The notes under the pieces are model-generated. The model did no database searches. It had not been told where the DNA came from and saw only the letters and a program-made list of their open reading frames with translations. A stretch of DNA of 64,000 bases from positions 6,072,892-6,136,891 of the forward strand of contig NZ_CP147776.1 in the NCBI RefSeq assembly GCF_037300705.1, written 5' to 3'. The position numbers and the translations under genes are program-made. Shown in pieces: positions 1 through 10,900 of this stretch (positions are counted from its first letter, which is position 1; every line of letters begins with the position of its first letter). This DNA comes from Massilia sp. W12. GTDB taxonomy: Bacteria > Pseudomonadota > Gammaproteobacteria > Burkholderiales > Burkholderiaceae_D.

Positions 1-1
1 G

Positions 2-589
2 GCGCGCGGACATCAACTCAAACCGCAATTCGTCGCCATGGGCGCCATGCCGCAAATGCTGGCGCGGCAGGAGGCTGACGGCGCACAGCGCGGCGCGCCT
101 GAGGTGCGCGAAGGCGAGGGTTTCTTTTATGCTGCCGAACCGACTGTCTTATATCAGGATGTCGCGATCACGCTGCAAAAAAACAATCTGCGGATTGCCG
201 CTATCGCGGATTTAAAGGAAAAGAGCGTGGTCGGATTTCAGGGCGCGTCGCATTTCCTCGGGCCTGAGTTTTCCGCCATCGTCAAAGGCAAAAGTGATTA
301 TGCCGAGACTTCGGACGAAAAACGGCGCGTCTTGCAACTGTATTCAAACGGGGTGCAGGTGTATGTCGGCGATGTGAATGTGTACCGCTATTACCGCAAA
401 GCGGCGGCGGGTGTGATGGAGGTGTCAGCGCCGGTGGAAATCCATCAGATTTTCAAACCTGCGCTGCAAAAATTCAATAATGCGGTGTTTCGCGACAAAC
501 AATTGCGGGATGACTTCGAGGCCGGTTTGAAGCAATTGAAAAGCAGCGGGCAATACAAGCAAATCATCCAGAAATACACAGGCGAATAA
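2..589 (+). CDS. Periplasmic substrate-binding protein, 5' truncated
   Basis: The reading frame is open to the first base of the window, so the start lies outside and only the C-terminal ~195 residues are seen. The visible part resembles the second half of family 3 solute-binding proteins (HisJ/FliY-like). It has a hinge-like segment (IADLKEKSVVGFQGASHFLG), a run of alternating strands and helices, and a C-terminal helical end (LKQLKSSGQYKQIIQKY) typical of that family. Ligand and partners cannot be told from here. It converges on hemL, which is on the other strand and ends 35 bases away. It could be an ABC-transporter receptor or a stand-alone binding protein; no permease gene is in the window. 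Confidence 0.7.
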   Translation, partial: ARGHQLKPQFVAMGAMPQMLARQEADGAQRGAPEVREGEGFFYAAEPTVLYQDVAITLQKNNLRIAAIADLKEKSVVGFQGASHFLGPEFSAIVKGKSDYAETSDEKRRVLQLYSNGVQVYVGDVNVYRYYRKAAAGVMEVSAPVEIHQIFKPALQKFNNAVFRDKQLRDDFEAGLKQLKSSGQYKQIIQKYTGE

Positions 590-623
590 GGCGGCGGGCC
601 GGCCTGGCCGCCGCCTGTGGCGC

Positions 624-1910
624 TTATGCCAGTTGCGCAAACGCGCGTTCAGCGGCGGCGATCGTTTCGTCTATCACTTCCGGCGTATGCTGCGCAGAGA
701 CAAATCCGGCCTCAAACGAAGCCGGGGCGAAATACACGCCCGCATCAAGCATCAAATGGAAGAAGCGGTTGAAACGCTCTTTGTCGCCAGCCAGCATCTG
801 CCCCTGGTTTTGCGGAATCTGATCGGCGAAGTACAGGCCGAACATGCCGCCTTGCGCATCGGCGCAGAATGGCACGCCATGTTTGCGCGCGGCATCGCTG
901 AGACCATCCACCAACTGGCGGGTGCGCGCAGTCAGATTTTCATAAAACCCCTCCTGCTGAATCAGCTTCAGCGTGGCAAGCCCGGCGGCCACCGCAACCG
1001 GATTGCCGGACAGCGTACCGGCCTGATACACCGGGCCCAGCGGCGCCATTTGCTGCATCAAATCGCGCCGTCCGCCATATGCCGCAACCGGCATGCCGCC
1101 GCCAATCACCTTGCCCAGCGCAGTCAGATCCGGCGTGATCCCATACAAAGCCTGGGCGCCATGCAGTCCGACGCGGAAACCGCACATCACTTCATCAAAA
1201 ATCAGCACCGCGCCATATTCGCTGCAGAGCCGGCGCATGCCGTGCAGGAATTCCGGGCTGCCCTTGACCAGATTCATGTTGCCGGCCACCGGCTCAACGA
1301 TCACACACGCGATTTCGCTGCCCATTTCGGCAAACACCTGCTCCAGCTGCGGCACATTGTTGTATTCCAGCACCAGCGTGTGGCGCGCGAAATCTTCCGG
1401 CACCCCGGCGGAAGTCGGATTGCCGAAGGTCAGCAAACCGCTGCCGGCTTTCACCAGCAGGGAATCGGCATGGCCGTGGTAGCAGCCCTCAAATTTGATG
1501 ATTTTGCTGCGCCCCGTGGCGCCGCGCGCCAGCCGCAAGGCGCTCATGGTGGCTTCCGTGCCGGACGACACCAGGCGCACTTGCTCAATCGATGGCAGCA
1601 GGCGGCACAGCTCTTCAGCCATAATGACTTCGGCTTCAGTCGGCGCGCCAAAGCTCAAACCATCCGCCGCCGCCGCCTGCACCGCAGCAATCACTTCCGG
1701 GTGGGCGTGGCCGACAATCGCCGGCCCCCAGGAGCCGATGTAATCTATATAGCGCTTGCCTTCCGCATCCCAAAAATACGGGCCGGCGGCGCGTTGAATA
1801 AAGCGCGGCGTGCCGCCGACAGCGCGAAATGCGCGCACAGGAGAATTCACGCCGCCCGGCGTGGTGAGTTGGGCGCGGGCAAACAAAGAGGCATTGCTGC
1901 TGGAGTTCAT
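624..1910 (-). CDS. hemL: Glutamate-1-semialdehyde 2,1-aminomutase
   Basis: Class III PLP aminotransferase-fold enzyme that isomerises glutamate-1-semialdehyde to 5-aminolevulinate, the last step of the C5 route to tetrapyrroles, in the cytosol. The 428-residue product matches the usual family length. It shows the expected N-terminus ([13 protein letters not shown]), the phosphate-binding SSGTEAT stretch near 115-121, the [10 protein letters not shown] segment with Asp239, and the Schiff-base Lys267 in [10 protein letters not shown]. An upstream in-frame start at 1970 would add 20 unrelated residues, so the ATG at 1910 ([10 protein letters not shown]) is preferred. It is divergent from the rubredoxin and pil genes, an arrangement common in beta- and gammaproteobacteria. 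Confidence 0.96.
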   Translation of the reverse strand: MNSSSNASLFARAQLTTPGGVNSPVRAFRAVGGTPRFIQRAAGPYFWDAEGKRYIDYIGSWGPAIVGHAHPEVIAAVQAAAADGLSFGAPTEAEVIMAEELCRLLPSIEQVRLVSSGTEATMSALRLARGATGRSKIIKFEGCYHGHADSLLVKAGSGLLTFGNPTSAGVPEDFARHTLVLEYNNVPQLEQVFAEMGSEIACVIVEPVAGNMNLVKGSPEFLHGMRRLCSEYGAVLIFDEVMCGFRVGLHGAQALYGITPDLTALGKVIGGGMPVAAYGGRRDLMQQMAPLGPVYQAGTLSGNPVAVAAGLATLKLIQQEGFYENLTARTRQLVDGLSDAARKHGVPFCADAQGGMFGLYFADQIPQNQGQMLAGDKERFNRFFHLMLDAGVYFAPASFEAGFVSAQHTPEVIDETIAAAERAFAQLA

Positions 1911-2030
1911 GACGGATCCGGGTTGAAGTTGATCAAGGCTGGTGGATGGTTTGGCGCAACAGAAAAACAAGCCCTTCTGTTAATGCATGGCATATTCCCA
2001 TCCGGAAATCTGTAATTCACACATCCCTAT

Positions 2031-2036
2031 TATAAT
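2031..2036 (+). promoter_or_regulatory. Possible -10 box for the rubredoxin/pil genes
   Basis: A perfect TATAAT lies in the hemL/rubredoxin divergent region, 126 bases upstream of the rubredoxin start. No convincing -35 box is seen at the usual distance, so this is only a candidate. Confidence 0.35.
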
Positions 2037-2161
2037 GTCGTCCGCGCGCGATCCCCGCATGCGCAGGGCCACGGCTTGTCCTGATGGCGCCAGGGGATGC
2101 CGGCGCGGCGCGCGCCGGACCGTGGAGGCGTTGCGCCTCACGCTCAAACGAAAGGATGAAG

Positions 2162-2338
2162 ATGGCTACTGAGTACAAAACCTGGATCTGCCTGATTTGC
2201 GGGTTTATCTATGACGAAGAGGCTGGCCGGCCGGAAGACGGCATCGCCCCCGGCACCCGCTGGGAGGATGTGCCGCTGAATTGGACTTGCCCGGATTGCG
2301 ATTCGCGCAAAGACGATTTCGAGATGACCGTGATTTGA
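2162..2338 (+). CDS. Rubredoxin
   Basis: A 58-residue iron-only electron carrier. The four Cys ligands are in two CxxC knuckles: Cys10/Cys13 in CLICG and Cys43/Cys46 in CPDC. The conserved aromatic and acidic pattern between them (YDEEAGRPEDGIAPGTRWED) is typical. The start at 2162 is chosen over 2156 because AAAGGA at 2151-2156 then sits at normal spacing. Rubredoxin next to hemL and pilG is a conserved neighbourhood in proteobacteria. Its redox partner is not in the window. Confidence 0.95.
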   Translation: MATEYKTWICLICGFIYDEEAGRPEDGIAPGTRWEDVPLNWTCPDCDSRKDDFEMTVI

Positions 2339-2623
2339 TCCGTGCGCAGTTTGCCGGCGGCAGTCGATCTGCCGCGCAAACCTGTCCTGTTTGCGGTTCG
2401 CTGAGCGGCTGCAAGCGCCCCGCATCAGATGTGTCGCCAGCGTATTGCAAGCGTCCCGCTTGTGCGCTGCACACTTTCTTTTTTACGGGGAATGTGGTCA
2501 GGATGCCAAATCTTGGGGTATCTTTACATAATGGGGGCTGGCGCAGTCTGAAGGCGCGCGCCCGTGAGGGCTACCCTGGAAGATGCAGCATGGTGTTTTG
2601 ATAATATTAAGCGGAGTATGGTC
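2339..2623 (+). other. Intergenic region before pilG
   Basis: 285 bases between the rubredoxin stop and pilG. A Cys-rich open frame can be read through it, but it starts inside the rubredoxin gene in another frame and looks like no family. No hairpin terminator or clear promoter was recognised. Confidence 0.4.
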
Positions 2624-3031
2624 ATGACTACAGCGCAGGAGAAAAACGGCTTGAAGATCATGGTGATCGACGACAGCAGTACGATTCGCCGCTCAGCCGA
2701 GATTTTTTTGAATCAGGCCGGCTATCAAGTCGTATTGGCGGAGGATGGTTTTGATGCGCTGGCGAAAGTGAATGATCACAACCCTGCCATGATTTTTTGC
2801 GACATCCTGATGCCCAGACTGGACGGTTACCAAACCTGTGCGCTGATAAAAAAGAGCCAGAAATTCCACTCGACCCCGATTGTTATGCTATCGTCAAAAG
2901 ACGGCTTGTTCGATCGTGCCCGTGGCGCGATGGTTGGTTCGGATGAATATCTGACCAAACCATTCACCAAGGACAGCCTGCTGAAGACGGTGCGTGAACA
3001 CACCGCCAATCTGGAGAAAACGCAAGCCTGA
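2624..3031 (+). CDS. pilG: Twitching motility response regulator PilG
   Basis: A 135-residue single-domain CheY-like receiver of the Chp/Pil chemosensory system that controls type IV pilus extension and cAMP-linked outputs. The acidic pair Asp16-Asp17 (VIDDSS), phospho-acceptor Asp60 (IFCDILMPRLDG) and Lys112 (YLTKPF) are all present. The ATG at 2624 follows GCGGAG at good spacing; an open frame extends upstream but lacks conservation. It is first of the pilG-H-I-J-chpA series, all on the same strand. The DILMPRLDGYQTC segment distinguishes it from PilH. Confidence 0.93.
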   Translation: MTTAQEKNGLKIMVIDDSSTIRRSAEIFLNQAGYQVVLAEDGFDALAKVNDHNPAMIFCDILMPRLDGYQTCALIKKSQKFHSTPIVMLSSKDGLFDRARGAMVGSDEYLTKPFTKDSLLKTVREHTANLEKTQA

Positions 3032-3100
3032 GCCAGGCCAAGCGCCGGAATGGCCAGGGCAGCCGCAAGGCCGCCACAACCTTAAGCAAGGAAGCACATC

Positions 3101-3466
3101 ATGCCTATACAAAAAGTGTTGATTGTCGATGATTCGCCAACTGAACGTTATCATCTGACTGAAATTTTAGTTAAAAATGGTTTTTCTGTGTCGGTTGCAG
3201 AAAACGGTGAGGAAGCGCTGGTTAAAATCAAAGCTGATAAACCGCAACTGATCCTGATGGACGTGGTGATGCCTGGCAAAAATGGCTTCCAGGTTACGCG
3301 CGCCATCACCCGCGATCCCGACACGCAAGATATTCCCATCATTATTTGCACCAGCAAAGACCAGGAAACCGACCGCATCTGGGGTTTGCGTCAGGGCGCG
3401 CGCGATTATCTGATCAAGCCGGTTGACGCCACCGAATTGCTGGCCAAGATCGCCACGCTGGGCTGA
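3101..3466 (+). CDS. pilH: Twitching motility response regulator PilH
   Basis: The second CheY-like receiver of the pil chemosensory cluster, 121 residues. It has Asp10-Asp11 (VDDSPTE), phospho-acceptor Asp54 (ILMDVVMPGKNGFQ) and Lys106 (YLIKPVD). In the well-studied Pseudomonas system PilH acts with PilG, limiting or redirecting phosphoryl flow from the ChpA kinase and favouring pilus retraction. An AAGGAAG ribosome site precedes the ATG. It lies 69 bases after pilG and 29 before pilI. Confidence 0.94.
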   Translation: MPIQKVLIVDDSPTERYHLTEILVKNGFSVSVAENGEEALVKIKADKPQLILMDVVMPGKNGFQVTRAITRDPDTQDIPIIICTSKDQETDRIWGLRQGARDYLIKPVDATELLAKIATLG

Positions 3467-3495
3467 GCCCCGGCCCCACTGACTGAGGGAGAAAC

Positions 3496-4062
3496 ATGAG
3501 CGCATCCAAGCCCGATGGCATCAGCGGCAAAGCCACCGAATCCGCCGCAAGACGCACCCGTTTGCGCGAATTCCAGTCGCAGTTGCTGGAACGCATGCAG
3601 GCGGCGCGCGCCGGCGCGGATGCGCGCATCAGTCAGCTGGGGGTGGTGATGGGCGGGCAGCGCTGGCTGCTGGATCTGACTGAGGCCAGTGAAATCGTGC
3701 CGTATGGCGCAATCTCACCCGTGCCCCTGACCCATGATTGGTATCTTGGTTTGTACAATCTGCGCGGCAGCTTATTGAGCGTGATTGATTTTGCCCGTTT
3801 CCTTGGCATGCCGCCCACCGTGCCGAATCAGGAATCGCGCATTATCGCCTTCGCGCCGGGCTTGAATTTCAATAGCGGCCTGCTGGTCTCGCGCGTGCTG
3901 GGTTTGCGCAATGTGGCGGAAATGGAGTTGCAGGCGAATACGTCGGAACATGCGCAACTTTGGTCATCACATTGTTATCGCGATCAGGACAATACCACCT
4001 GGACTGTACTGGACTTGTCCCTGGTGGTGCAGGACAACCGGTTTTTGCATGTTGGTTTGTAA
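3496..4062 (+). CDS. pilI: CheW-like adaptor PilI
   Basis: A 188-residue protein with a CheW-type beta-barrel domain over about residues 45-180, which couples the PilJ receptor to the ChpA kinase. Visible features are the start of the fold (LGVVMGGQRWLLDLTEASEI), the VPLTHDWYLGLYNLRGSLLSV core typical of CheW proteins, and a final VVQDNRFLHVGL. It has the usual position between pilH and pilJ, but here a second PilJ-like gene comes first. Confidence 0.92.
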   Translation: MSASKPDGISGKATESAARRTRLREFQSQLLERMQAARAGADARISQLGVVMGGQRWLLDLTEASEIVPYGAISPVPLTHDWYLGLYNLRGSLLSVIDFARFLGMPPTVPNQESRIIAFAPGLNFNSGLLVSRVLGLRNVAEMELQANTSEHAQLWSSHCYRDQDNTTWTVLDLSLVVQDNRFLHVGL

Positions 4063-4195
4063 GGCTTGGCGTAGCGACGGTTTGGTTTTGATAAGGAACT
4101 CGCAGCAGCAGAAAGCGCGCCTGTTGAATTGGACGCACAGGGAGGCGGAGCGCAAAAGCTTCGTATCTGTTTGCAGCACACTGGGAGAGCTGGGT

Positions 4196-5152
4196 ATGGC
4201 GTTTCACGTAGCGCCGGGGGCGAATAAGGGCGACATTGCTGGCCAGCATAGGCAGGCTTTGCGCCGGCGCCGCAGCGGCTCGGCCCCCTTGATGCTGTTG
4301 GCGCTTGTGCTGCTTGCGCTGGCGCTTTTGGCGGGGGTGGCGTATGTCTTTATCGGCTCGCGCGGCAGTACGCCGCCGATGCAGACTCTGATCACTGCAG
4401 ATGCGCTGATGCATTCACAGCGTATCGCGAAAGCGGCGCCGCGCGCGATGCTGGGTGATCCGGAAGCATTCAAGCAGTTGCATGACAGTCGTAAAGAGTT
4501 CAACAACAATGTGCGTGTCTTGCTTGAGGGCGGTAACTATCAGGGTGATAAGATTCAAGCGCCATCTTCCGATATGAGTCAGAACCTGAAAGAGCTGCGT
4601 ATGGCTTGGCAATCCAGCGACAAGGCGGCGGACAGCATCTTCCGGCTGAAGACGGAATTGACCGGCATCTCGGCGGCGCACGAAAAAATGAAGGATTTGA
4701 CCCCGGTTTTGCAGGAATTGAGCGAGCAAGTTACTAAATTAAAAGTAGAGTGGGGCGGTACGCCACGCGAAATTCATGCAGCAGCGCAGCTGTCGATGTT
4801 GACCCAGCGGCTGGCTAAAAATGCCTTGCAGCTCAAGATTTCTGATGGCGTGGACCCGGAAGTTGCTTTTATGGTTGGTAAAGATGCTTCGACTTTCCGC
4901 GATATTGTGGATGGTTTACTGGATGGTTCTGAGGCATTGAAGCTGTCACTGAGCAAGGACGCGGAGACGCGCGATCGACTGACCGAACTCAAGGCCCAAT
5001 TCGCAGAGTATCAAAAGCATGTCAATCAGATTTTGGGCCTGATGCCCAAATTTATTGCAGCAAAGCAGGCCGAGCAATTGATTCTCAGTGACAATGAAAA
5101 CCTGAAGCAAACGCTGATCAAGCTGCAGAAAAAATACCGTGGGCAGCCATGA
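4196..5152 (+). CDS. Sensor-only PilJ paralogue lacking the signalling domain
   Basis: A 318-residue protein that closely repeats the N-terminal half of the neighbouring PilJ. It has a short basic cytoplasmic tail, one membrane segment (about 31-53) and a periplasmic region with two PilJ-type modules (segments such as [14 protein letters not shown] and [18 protein letters not shown] recur almost unchanged in PilJ). The frame stops right after LKQTLIKLQKKYRGQP, exactly where PilJ goes on into its second membrane helix, HAMP-like and methyl-accepting parts. The leader and ribosome-site region also resembles that of pilJ, so this is a duplication. The ATG at 4196 has GGAG upstream. The domain is intact and has not decayed, so it is probably a working partner or decoy of PilJ rather than a pseudogene. 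Confidence 0.85.
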   Translation: MAFHVAPGANKGDIAGQHRQALRRRRSGSAPLMLLALVLLALALLAGVAYVFIGSRGSTPPMQTLITADALMHSQRIAKAAPRAMLGDPEAFKQLHDSRKEFNNNVRVLLEGGNYQGDKIQAPSSDMSQNLKELRMAWQSSDKAADSIFRLKTELTGISAAHEKMKDLTPVLQELSEQVTKLKVEWGGTPREIHAAAQLSMLTQRLAKNALQLKISDGVDPEVAFMVGKDASTFRDIVDGLLDGSEALKLSLSKDAETRDRLTELKAQFAEYQKHVNQILGLMPKFIAAKQAEQLILSDNENLKQTLIKLQKKYRGQP

Positions 5153-5435
5153 TGCGGAAAAAATGGCTGTTTTGAGCAGTGTTGCGGCTAAGCCGGCTGG
5201 CGTTTGCTGTGTGCGATAGCAAGCTGCTGGCAGCCAGGTTTGTGTCAGGGCTTGAGCGGTATTGCAGTATATGCTTGTGGCAGAGAATGAAAGGCGGGTG
5301 CAGCTCAATAGCGGCGCACGCCAAGGCGCGCAGCGGCAGCCGCGCGGAAAAGGAATGACGGGAATACCCGACATGGGGTGAGCGGAGCGGTCAGAGGCAT
5401 CCGCATCTTTTTGTTGCACATTAGGAGATTGAAGT
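5153..5435 (+). other. Spacer between the two pilJ-like genes
   Basis: 283 bases. I see no gene and no clear leftover of the missing PilJ signalling half. Just before pilJ the sequence (TGCACATTAGGAGATTGAAGT) resembles the leader of the sensor-only copy, in line with a tandem duplication. Confidence 0.4.
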
Positions 5436-7745
5436 ATGGCGTTCAAATTACCGTTCGGGTCGAGGAACAAAGACTCCGCCGAGCAGGAGGAGAGCGTAGC
5501 CGACGCCGACCATTTATCTACCCAGCAGTTCAATACGATCATCCCGAATCCGGATGATATGACTGCCACTATCCCCCTGTCAGAGGTGGATAATGAAGGA
5601 CTCAAGCCTGAGCCGGCCACGCCGGCTGCAGCGGCTTCCGGCGGCTATGAGCGGGATTTGCGTCTGCCCCTCATCGGGCATATGCCCCTGGCGCAACAGA
5701 TCCGTATCTTGCTGGTGTTGCTGGGTCTGTCACTGGTGGCGGCGATCGCCTTCGTGTATATCAACTCCAACCGCAGTATTCTGGCGTCCACCCAGACCCA
5801 GATTGCATCTGACGCGCTGATGCACTCCCAGCGTATCGGTAAAGCGGCCCCGAATGCGATTCAGGGTAACCTGGAAGCATTTAAGCAGCTGTATGACAGC
5901 CGCAAGGAATTCAACAATGACTTGCGCGTGCTGGCTGAAGGCGGCAACTACCAGGGCTACGACATTCAGCCGCCGTCCACCGACATGAGCGGCATTCTGA
6001 AAGAAGCGCGCAACGCCTGGAAGAGCACCGACAAAGCGGCGGAAAACATCTATCAGCTCAAAGCTGAATTGACCGGTTTTGGTTTGACGCTGGAAAAAAT
6101 GAAGGGCTTAACCCCGACTTTGCAGGAATTGAGCGAACAAATCTCCACGCTCAAAGTGCAGGGCGGCGCCACCCCGCGTGAAATTTCCGCCGCCGGCCAG
6201 CTGGTGATGTTGACCCAGCGTCTGGGCAAGAGCGCGAATGAATTCGTGACTTCCGAAGGTGTGAATCCGGAAACCTCCTTCCTGCTGGGTAAGGATGCAT
6301 CGACCTTCCGCGATATTGTGGAAGGTTTTCTGGAAGGCTCCGAGGTGTTGCGTCTGGCCGCCACCAAAGATCAGGAAACGCGTGACCGCTTGACCGAACT
6401 CAAGGCGCAATTCGGCGAGTATCAAAAGCATGTGAACACGATTATGGGCAACCTGCCCAAATTCATCACGGCAAAACAAGCCGAGCAACTGATCTTCAGC
6501 GAAAACGAAAACCTGAAGCAAACGCTGACCAAGCTGCAAAAGAAATATCGCGCGCAGCAAGACTCGCAAGACTGGTCGTTCTGGGCCATGTTGACCGCCG
6601 CCTTCTTCGCACTGCTGACCGCAGCCGGGATTGCGCTGGTGCTGTTGCAAGACAGCCGTAACCGTACCCGTGGCGCGGATATGCGCCGTCAGGAAGCGGA
6701 AGTTCAGCGCCAACTGGCGCAAAAGAAGGAAGAAGAAGCGAAGGCGCAAAACGACCAGAACCAGGCCGCAATTTTGCGTCTGATGAACGAACTGCAGGAA
6801 GTGGCGGATGGTGACTTGACTGTGGTGGCGACCGTGTCGGAAGACATTACCGGCGCAATTGCAGACTCGGTGAACTACACCGTGGAAGAACTGCGCGGCC
6901 TGGTAGGCCGCGTGACCCGCACGGCGGAGCAGGTGCTTACCGCATCCGCCAGCGCCCAGGAAATCTCGACCCGCCTGCTGGAAGCATCCGAAGAGCAGAC
7001 CCGCGAAATCCAGGAAACCACCGCCGCAGTGTTGAAGATGGCGGAAGAAATTAACGACGTCTCGAAATCTGCAAACGAATCCGCAGACGTGGCGCGTCAG
7101 TCGGTGGCGGCGGCGGAACAGGGTTCCATCGCGGTGCAAAATGCGATCAAGGGTATGGATGAAATCCGTGAGCAAATCCAGGAAACCTCGAAGCGGATTA
7201 AACGGCTGGGTGAATCTTCCCAGGAAATTGGTGAAATCACCGAACTGATTTCAGACATTACCGAGCAGACCAACGTGCTGGCATTGAACGCGGCAATTCA
7301 GGCCGCCTCGGCGGGTGAAGCAGGGCGCGGCTTCTCAGTGGTTGCGGAAGAGGTGCAGCGGCTGGCGGAACGTTCCGGTGAAGCGACCAAGCAGATTGGC
7401 GCGCTGGTGCGTACGATTCAGACCGATACCCACGATGCGGTGGCCGCTATGGAAAAATCCACCCAGGGTGTGGTTGAAGGGGCGAAATTGTCTGACGCGG
7501 CCGGCGCCGCACTGTCTGACATCTCCCGCGTGTCGAACCGGCTGGCGGAACTGATTCAGGAAATTTCCTTCGCAACCGAGCAGCAAGCGACTTCAGCAGC
7601 AGGGGTGGCGCAAAACATCCAGCACATTCTGACGCTGACAGACCAAACCAAGGAAGGTACGCAATTGACCGCAAACTCGATTCGTCAGCTCTCCAAGCTG
7701 GCGGAAGAGTTGAAGAACTCGGTATCGCGTTTCCGCGTTGCATAA
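5436..7745 (+). CDS. pilJ: Type IV pilus methyl-accepting chemotaxis protein PilJ
   Basis: A 769-residue transducer of the Chp/Pil system. Order: a cytoplasmic N-terminal stretch of about 90 residues, membrane helix 1 (about 91-110), two periplasmic PilJ-type sensor modules, membrane helix 2 (about 380-404), a HAMP-like linker with a charged coiled coil, and a methyl-accepting signalling domain. The highly conserved hairpin tip is seen near 608-650 ([19 protein letters not shown], then [18 protein letters not shown]). The N-terminal cytoplasmic tail is long for the family. In other bacteria PilJ senses pilin contact or retraction and drives ChpA. AGGAG precedes the ATG. Confidence 0.95.
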   Translation: MAFKLPFGSRNKDSAEQEESVADADHLSTQQFNTIIPNPDDMTATIPLSEVDNEGLKPEPATPAAAASGGYERDLRLPLIGHMPLAQQIRILLVLLGLSLVAAIAFVYINSNRSILASTQTQIASDALMHSQRIGKAAPNAIQGNLEAFKQLYDSRKEFNNDLRVLAEGGNYQGYDIQPPSTDMSGILKEARNAWKSTDKAAENIYQLKAELTGFGLTLEKMKGLTPTLQELSEQISTLKVQGGATPREISAAGQLVMLTQRLGKSANEFVTSEGVNPETSFLLGKDASTFRDIVEGFLEGSEVLRLAATKDQETRDRLTELKAQFGEYQKHVNTIMGNLPKFITAKQAEQLIFSENENLKQTLTKLQKKYRAQQDSQDWSFWAMLTAAFFALLTAAGIALVLLQDSRNRTRGADMRRQEAEVQRQLAQKKEEEAKAQNDQNQAAILRLMNELQEVADGDLTVVATVSEDITGAIADSVNYTVEELRGLVGRVTRTAEQVLTASASAQEISTRLLEASEEQTREIQETTAAVLKMAEEINDVSKSANESADVARQSVAAAEQGSIAVQNAIKGMDEIREQIQETSKRIKRLGESSQEIGEITELISDITEQTNVLALNAAIQAASAGEAGRGFSVVAEEVQRLAERSGEATKQIGALVRTIQTDTHDAVAAMEKSTQGVVEGAKLSDAAGAALSDISRVSNRLAELIQEISFATEQQATSAAGVAQNIQHILTLTDQTKEGTQLTANSIRQLSKLAEELKNSVSRFRVA

Positions 7746-7795
7746 GACAGCGCCCGGGGTGGATCGTGGATTCATCCCGGCTTTCAAGGCAAGAC

Positions 7796-7909
7796 ATGAG
7801 TAGAACAGGCATACCCGCAGCATGCAGCATGGCGCTGCGCGCCGGTATGGCCGCCGCATTGCGACTGGCGGGACCGCTGTCGCAGATTGAATTTGTGAGG
7901 CAAGCATGA
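7796..7909 (+). CDS. Possible 37-residue upstream peptide coupled to chpA
   Basis: A short open frame with AAGGC upstream of its ATG. Its TGA stop overlaps the chpA start codon as ATGA, a layout typical of translational coupling. The predicted peptide is Ala/Met/Leu-rich with no family resemblance. It could be chance in GC-rich DNA; the only support is spacing and overlap. Confidence 0.25.
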   Translation: MSRTGIPAACSMALRAGMAAALRLAGPLSQIEFVRQA

Positions 7910-10900
7910 CCAATCAATTTCCAGGCAACCAGGACGCACTGCTGGACAGTTTCGATACTGGCCCGCTGTCGTGGGTGATCGGAGAAATCCGTGACTCGCT
8001 TGCCCGGTCCAAAACCGCAATCGCCGATGGAGTGGCGGCGGATGACGAAGGAAAGTCAACCTTGCTGGCCCATGCAAAGACCTATCTGCATCAGGCCCAC
8101 GGCGCATTGCAAATCGTCGATGTTGACGGCGTTGCGCTGATAACTGAAACGGTCGAGGATTTGATCGACCGCATCAAGGCTGGCCAACTGCCGTTTGACC
8201 AAGGCAATGCGGACGCCATCGGCGGCGCATATCAGGCGGTAGTGGAATATCTGGAAGAGTTGCTGGCCGGCGCGCGGCCACAGCCGGTGCGCCTGTTCCC
8301 GTATTACCGCAGCTTGCTGGAAGTGCGCGGCGCGGAAAGAATTCATCCGGCAGACCTGTTTTTCCCGAATCTGTCGATCCGGCCACAATTGGCGGCCAAC
8401 CCCAAAGGGGCCAAAGTCGATTACACCGCTTTGCGTCTGCGCTTTGAAAAAAGCCTGTTGATGTTTTTGAAGACCGGCGACAAAGACAAGGCGCTGCCCT
8501 TGGTCGAGATTGTCGCCACAGTCGAAAAAGCCCAGGAAAACGGGCAATCGCATGCCTTCTGGTGGGTCTTGCTCGGCTTTGCCGAGACGGTATCCGAGGG
8601 GCAGGCCCCGGCGGACACCTTCGTCAAGCAATTGTTTGGCCGCATCAATCTGCAAATCCGCCGCTTGGCGGAAGGCTCGGCCAGTATTTCCGAACGTCTG
8701 TTGCGCGACGCCCTGTTTTTTGTGGCGCGCGCCGCCGAGCCGAATCCGCGCGTGCGCCAGATTCGCAGCGTATATCAGCTGGATGGCATGGTGCCGCGTG
8801 ATTACGAGCGGCCCCGCTATGGGCAGATTGACAGCGCTGCACTGGCCTTAGCCAAAGACAAGCTGAATCAAGCCAAAACCCTGTGGAGCCGCATCGCAGA
8901 TGATGATGCGAATATGTGGCCGGCGTTTGGCGCTGAAATGCTGGCGCTGACGGAAGCCAGCGAAAAATTGAATGCGCCGGCGCTCACCAAATTGCTGCGT
9001 GAATTGAACGGCATCACCAATGCCGCGCATGGCAAACTGAATCAGGCATTGGGCCTGGAAATCGCCACCGACTTGTTGTTTGTCGAAAACTCGCTGGAGC
9101 ACATCACCCGTTTGCCGGAAGATTTCGCCAATCGCGCAGAAGCGCTTTCGGCCCGCCTGCTGTCACTGCTGGCCGGGGAAACGCCGAGCGAAAGCGCGCA
9201 ATGGATGGACGATTTGGCGCGCGCCGCCCAGCAACGGCAAACCGTGCTGGCGCTGGCGACGGAAATGAAAGCCAATTTGCGCAATGTTGAAAAAGTGCTG
9301 GATGAGTATTTCCTCGATCCGTCCAAGCATGCCGCACTGAGTCAGGTGGACCCCGCTTTGTACCAAATCGGCGGCGCACTCGCCCTGCTGGATCAAAACG
9401 ATGCGCAAGCGGCGGTGTTGCATACGCAGGCGGCGATCCGCCGCTTTGCCAGCCCCCAAGGCGCGCGCGACGAAGTTGCAGAGCGTCAGGCGATGCAAAA
9501 TGTGGCGCAAAACCTGGGCGCGCTCGGCTTTTTCATCGAGATGCTGCCCTCCAATTTTGAAGGCGCGAAAAACCGCTTCACCTTCGACCCGGACAGCGGT
9601 TTATACAGCGCCAATCCGCTCGAACGCAGCGGCGCGGCGATTCATGTCGAAGTGGCCCCGTTGGACGGCCACAGCGCGACAGAAGAAAGCGACAGCAACG
9701 AAGAAGTCCTGACCGTCGAGCAGGAATTGTTGCTGCACCAGCAGCAATCAGCCGAGCTGGCGGCAAATCTGGCGGCGCATCCGGAAGATGTGAAACTGCA
9801 GGAACAGCTCAAAGAATCACTGCAGCAAGTGCGCAAAGACGCCGCCTTGCTGGACAACCCGGAAGCCAAAGAACGTGCGCAAGCGGCAATCGATATGCTG
9901 GAACGCGCCGATTTCGCCGCCGCCCGGGAAACCATCAGCGGCGCCGGCCCGGTAGAAACGCCGGCCCCGACACCCGCGCCAACGCCTGCGCCGGCGCCGG
10001 CCACCGATGATGCGGTGGACGCTGAATTGCTCGAAATCTTCATCATGGAAGCCGACGAAGTGCTGGCTTTCGTGCAGCAAAATGTGCCGGAATCGCGCCG
10101 CGCCCCGCACAATCAGGACTTGCTGACTACCATCCGCCGCTCTTTCCATACACTCAAAGGCAGTGGCCGCATGGTCGGCTTGCAAGTCTTCGCCGAAGCT
10201 GCCGCCAGTATTGAGCAAGTGATGAATCTGTGGCTGGCCGACGCCAAGCCGGGCAATGATGATTTATACGCCTTGCTGGATTATGCCGCTGCAGAATTGT
10301 TCGCCTGGGTCGAAGAGATCAAAGAGAAGGGCCAGTCTGGCCGCAGCTCCTGGCAAATCGTGAATGCCGCAGGGCGCGTGAAAGCGGGCGGGAAATTTGA
10401 ATTGGATGCGGCGCCGCCGCCGGCGGCAGAGCCGGCGCCGACCCCGGCCCCGACCCTCGCGCCAGCCCCCACCCCGGCGCCGGAACCTGCTCCGGCCCCC
10501 AGTCCTGCGCCCGAATTGGCGCCGGTCGAATTGGCCGCAGAGCTTGCGCCGGAAATCAGTCTGCCGCCAGAAGTTCCGGCGGAAATCAGCGCAGAGCCTG
10601 TCTTTACGCTGCCGGAAATCAGTGCTGAAGCAGAACCGGTCGTGGCTGAAGAAATCAGTGTTGAAGCAGAACCGGTCGTGGCTGAGGAAATCAGCGCAGC
10701 AGCTGAACCCGTCGCGTCTGAGGAAATCAGCATCGAAATTGAACCCGCCATGCCAGAGGAAAGCAGCGCGCCGGAATTGGATATGGCCGCCGAGCTGGAA
10801 AGTATGCTGGCCGAATTGCCTGAGCTGCAGACAAACGAGGGCTTAAGTCCGCAAGAAGAGGCGGCGTCAGCGGTCAGCGTGATTGAACTCTCGCAAGCGC

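Noticed and set aside
633..2015. A 460-codon open frame antisense to hemL
   Set aside because: hemL is certain on the other strand. The antisense product is His/Arg-rich low complexity, typical of GC-rich shadow frames.
2281..2601. A Cys-rich 106-codon frame after the rubredoxin
   Set aside because: It begins inside the rubredoxin gene in another frame and shows no family pattern beyond scattered Cys.
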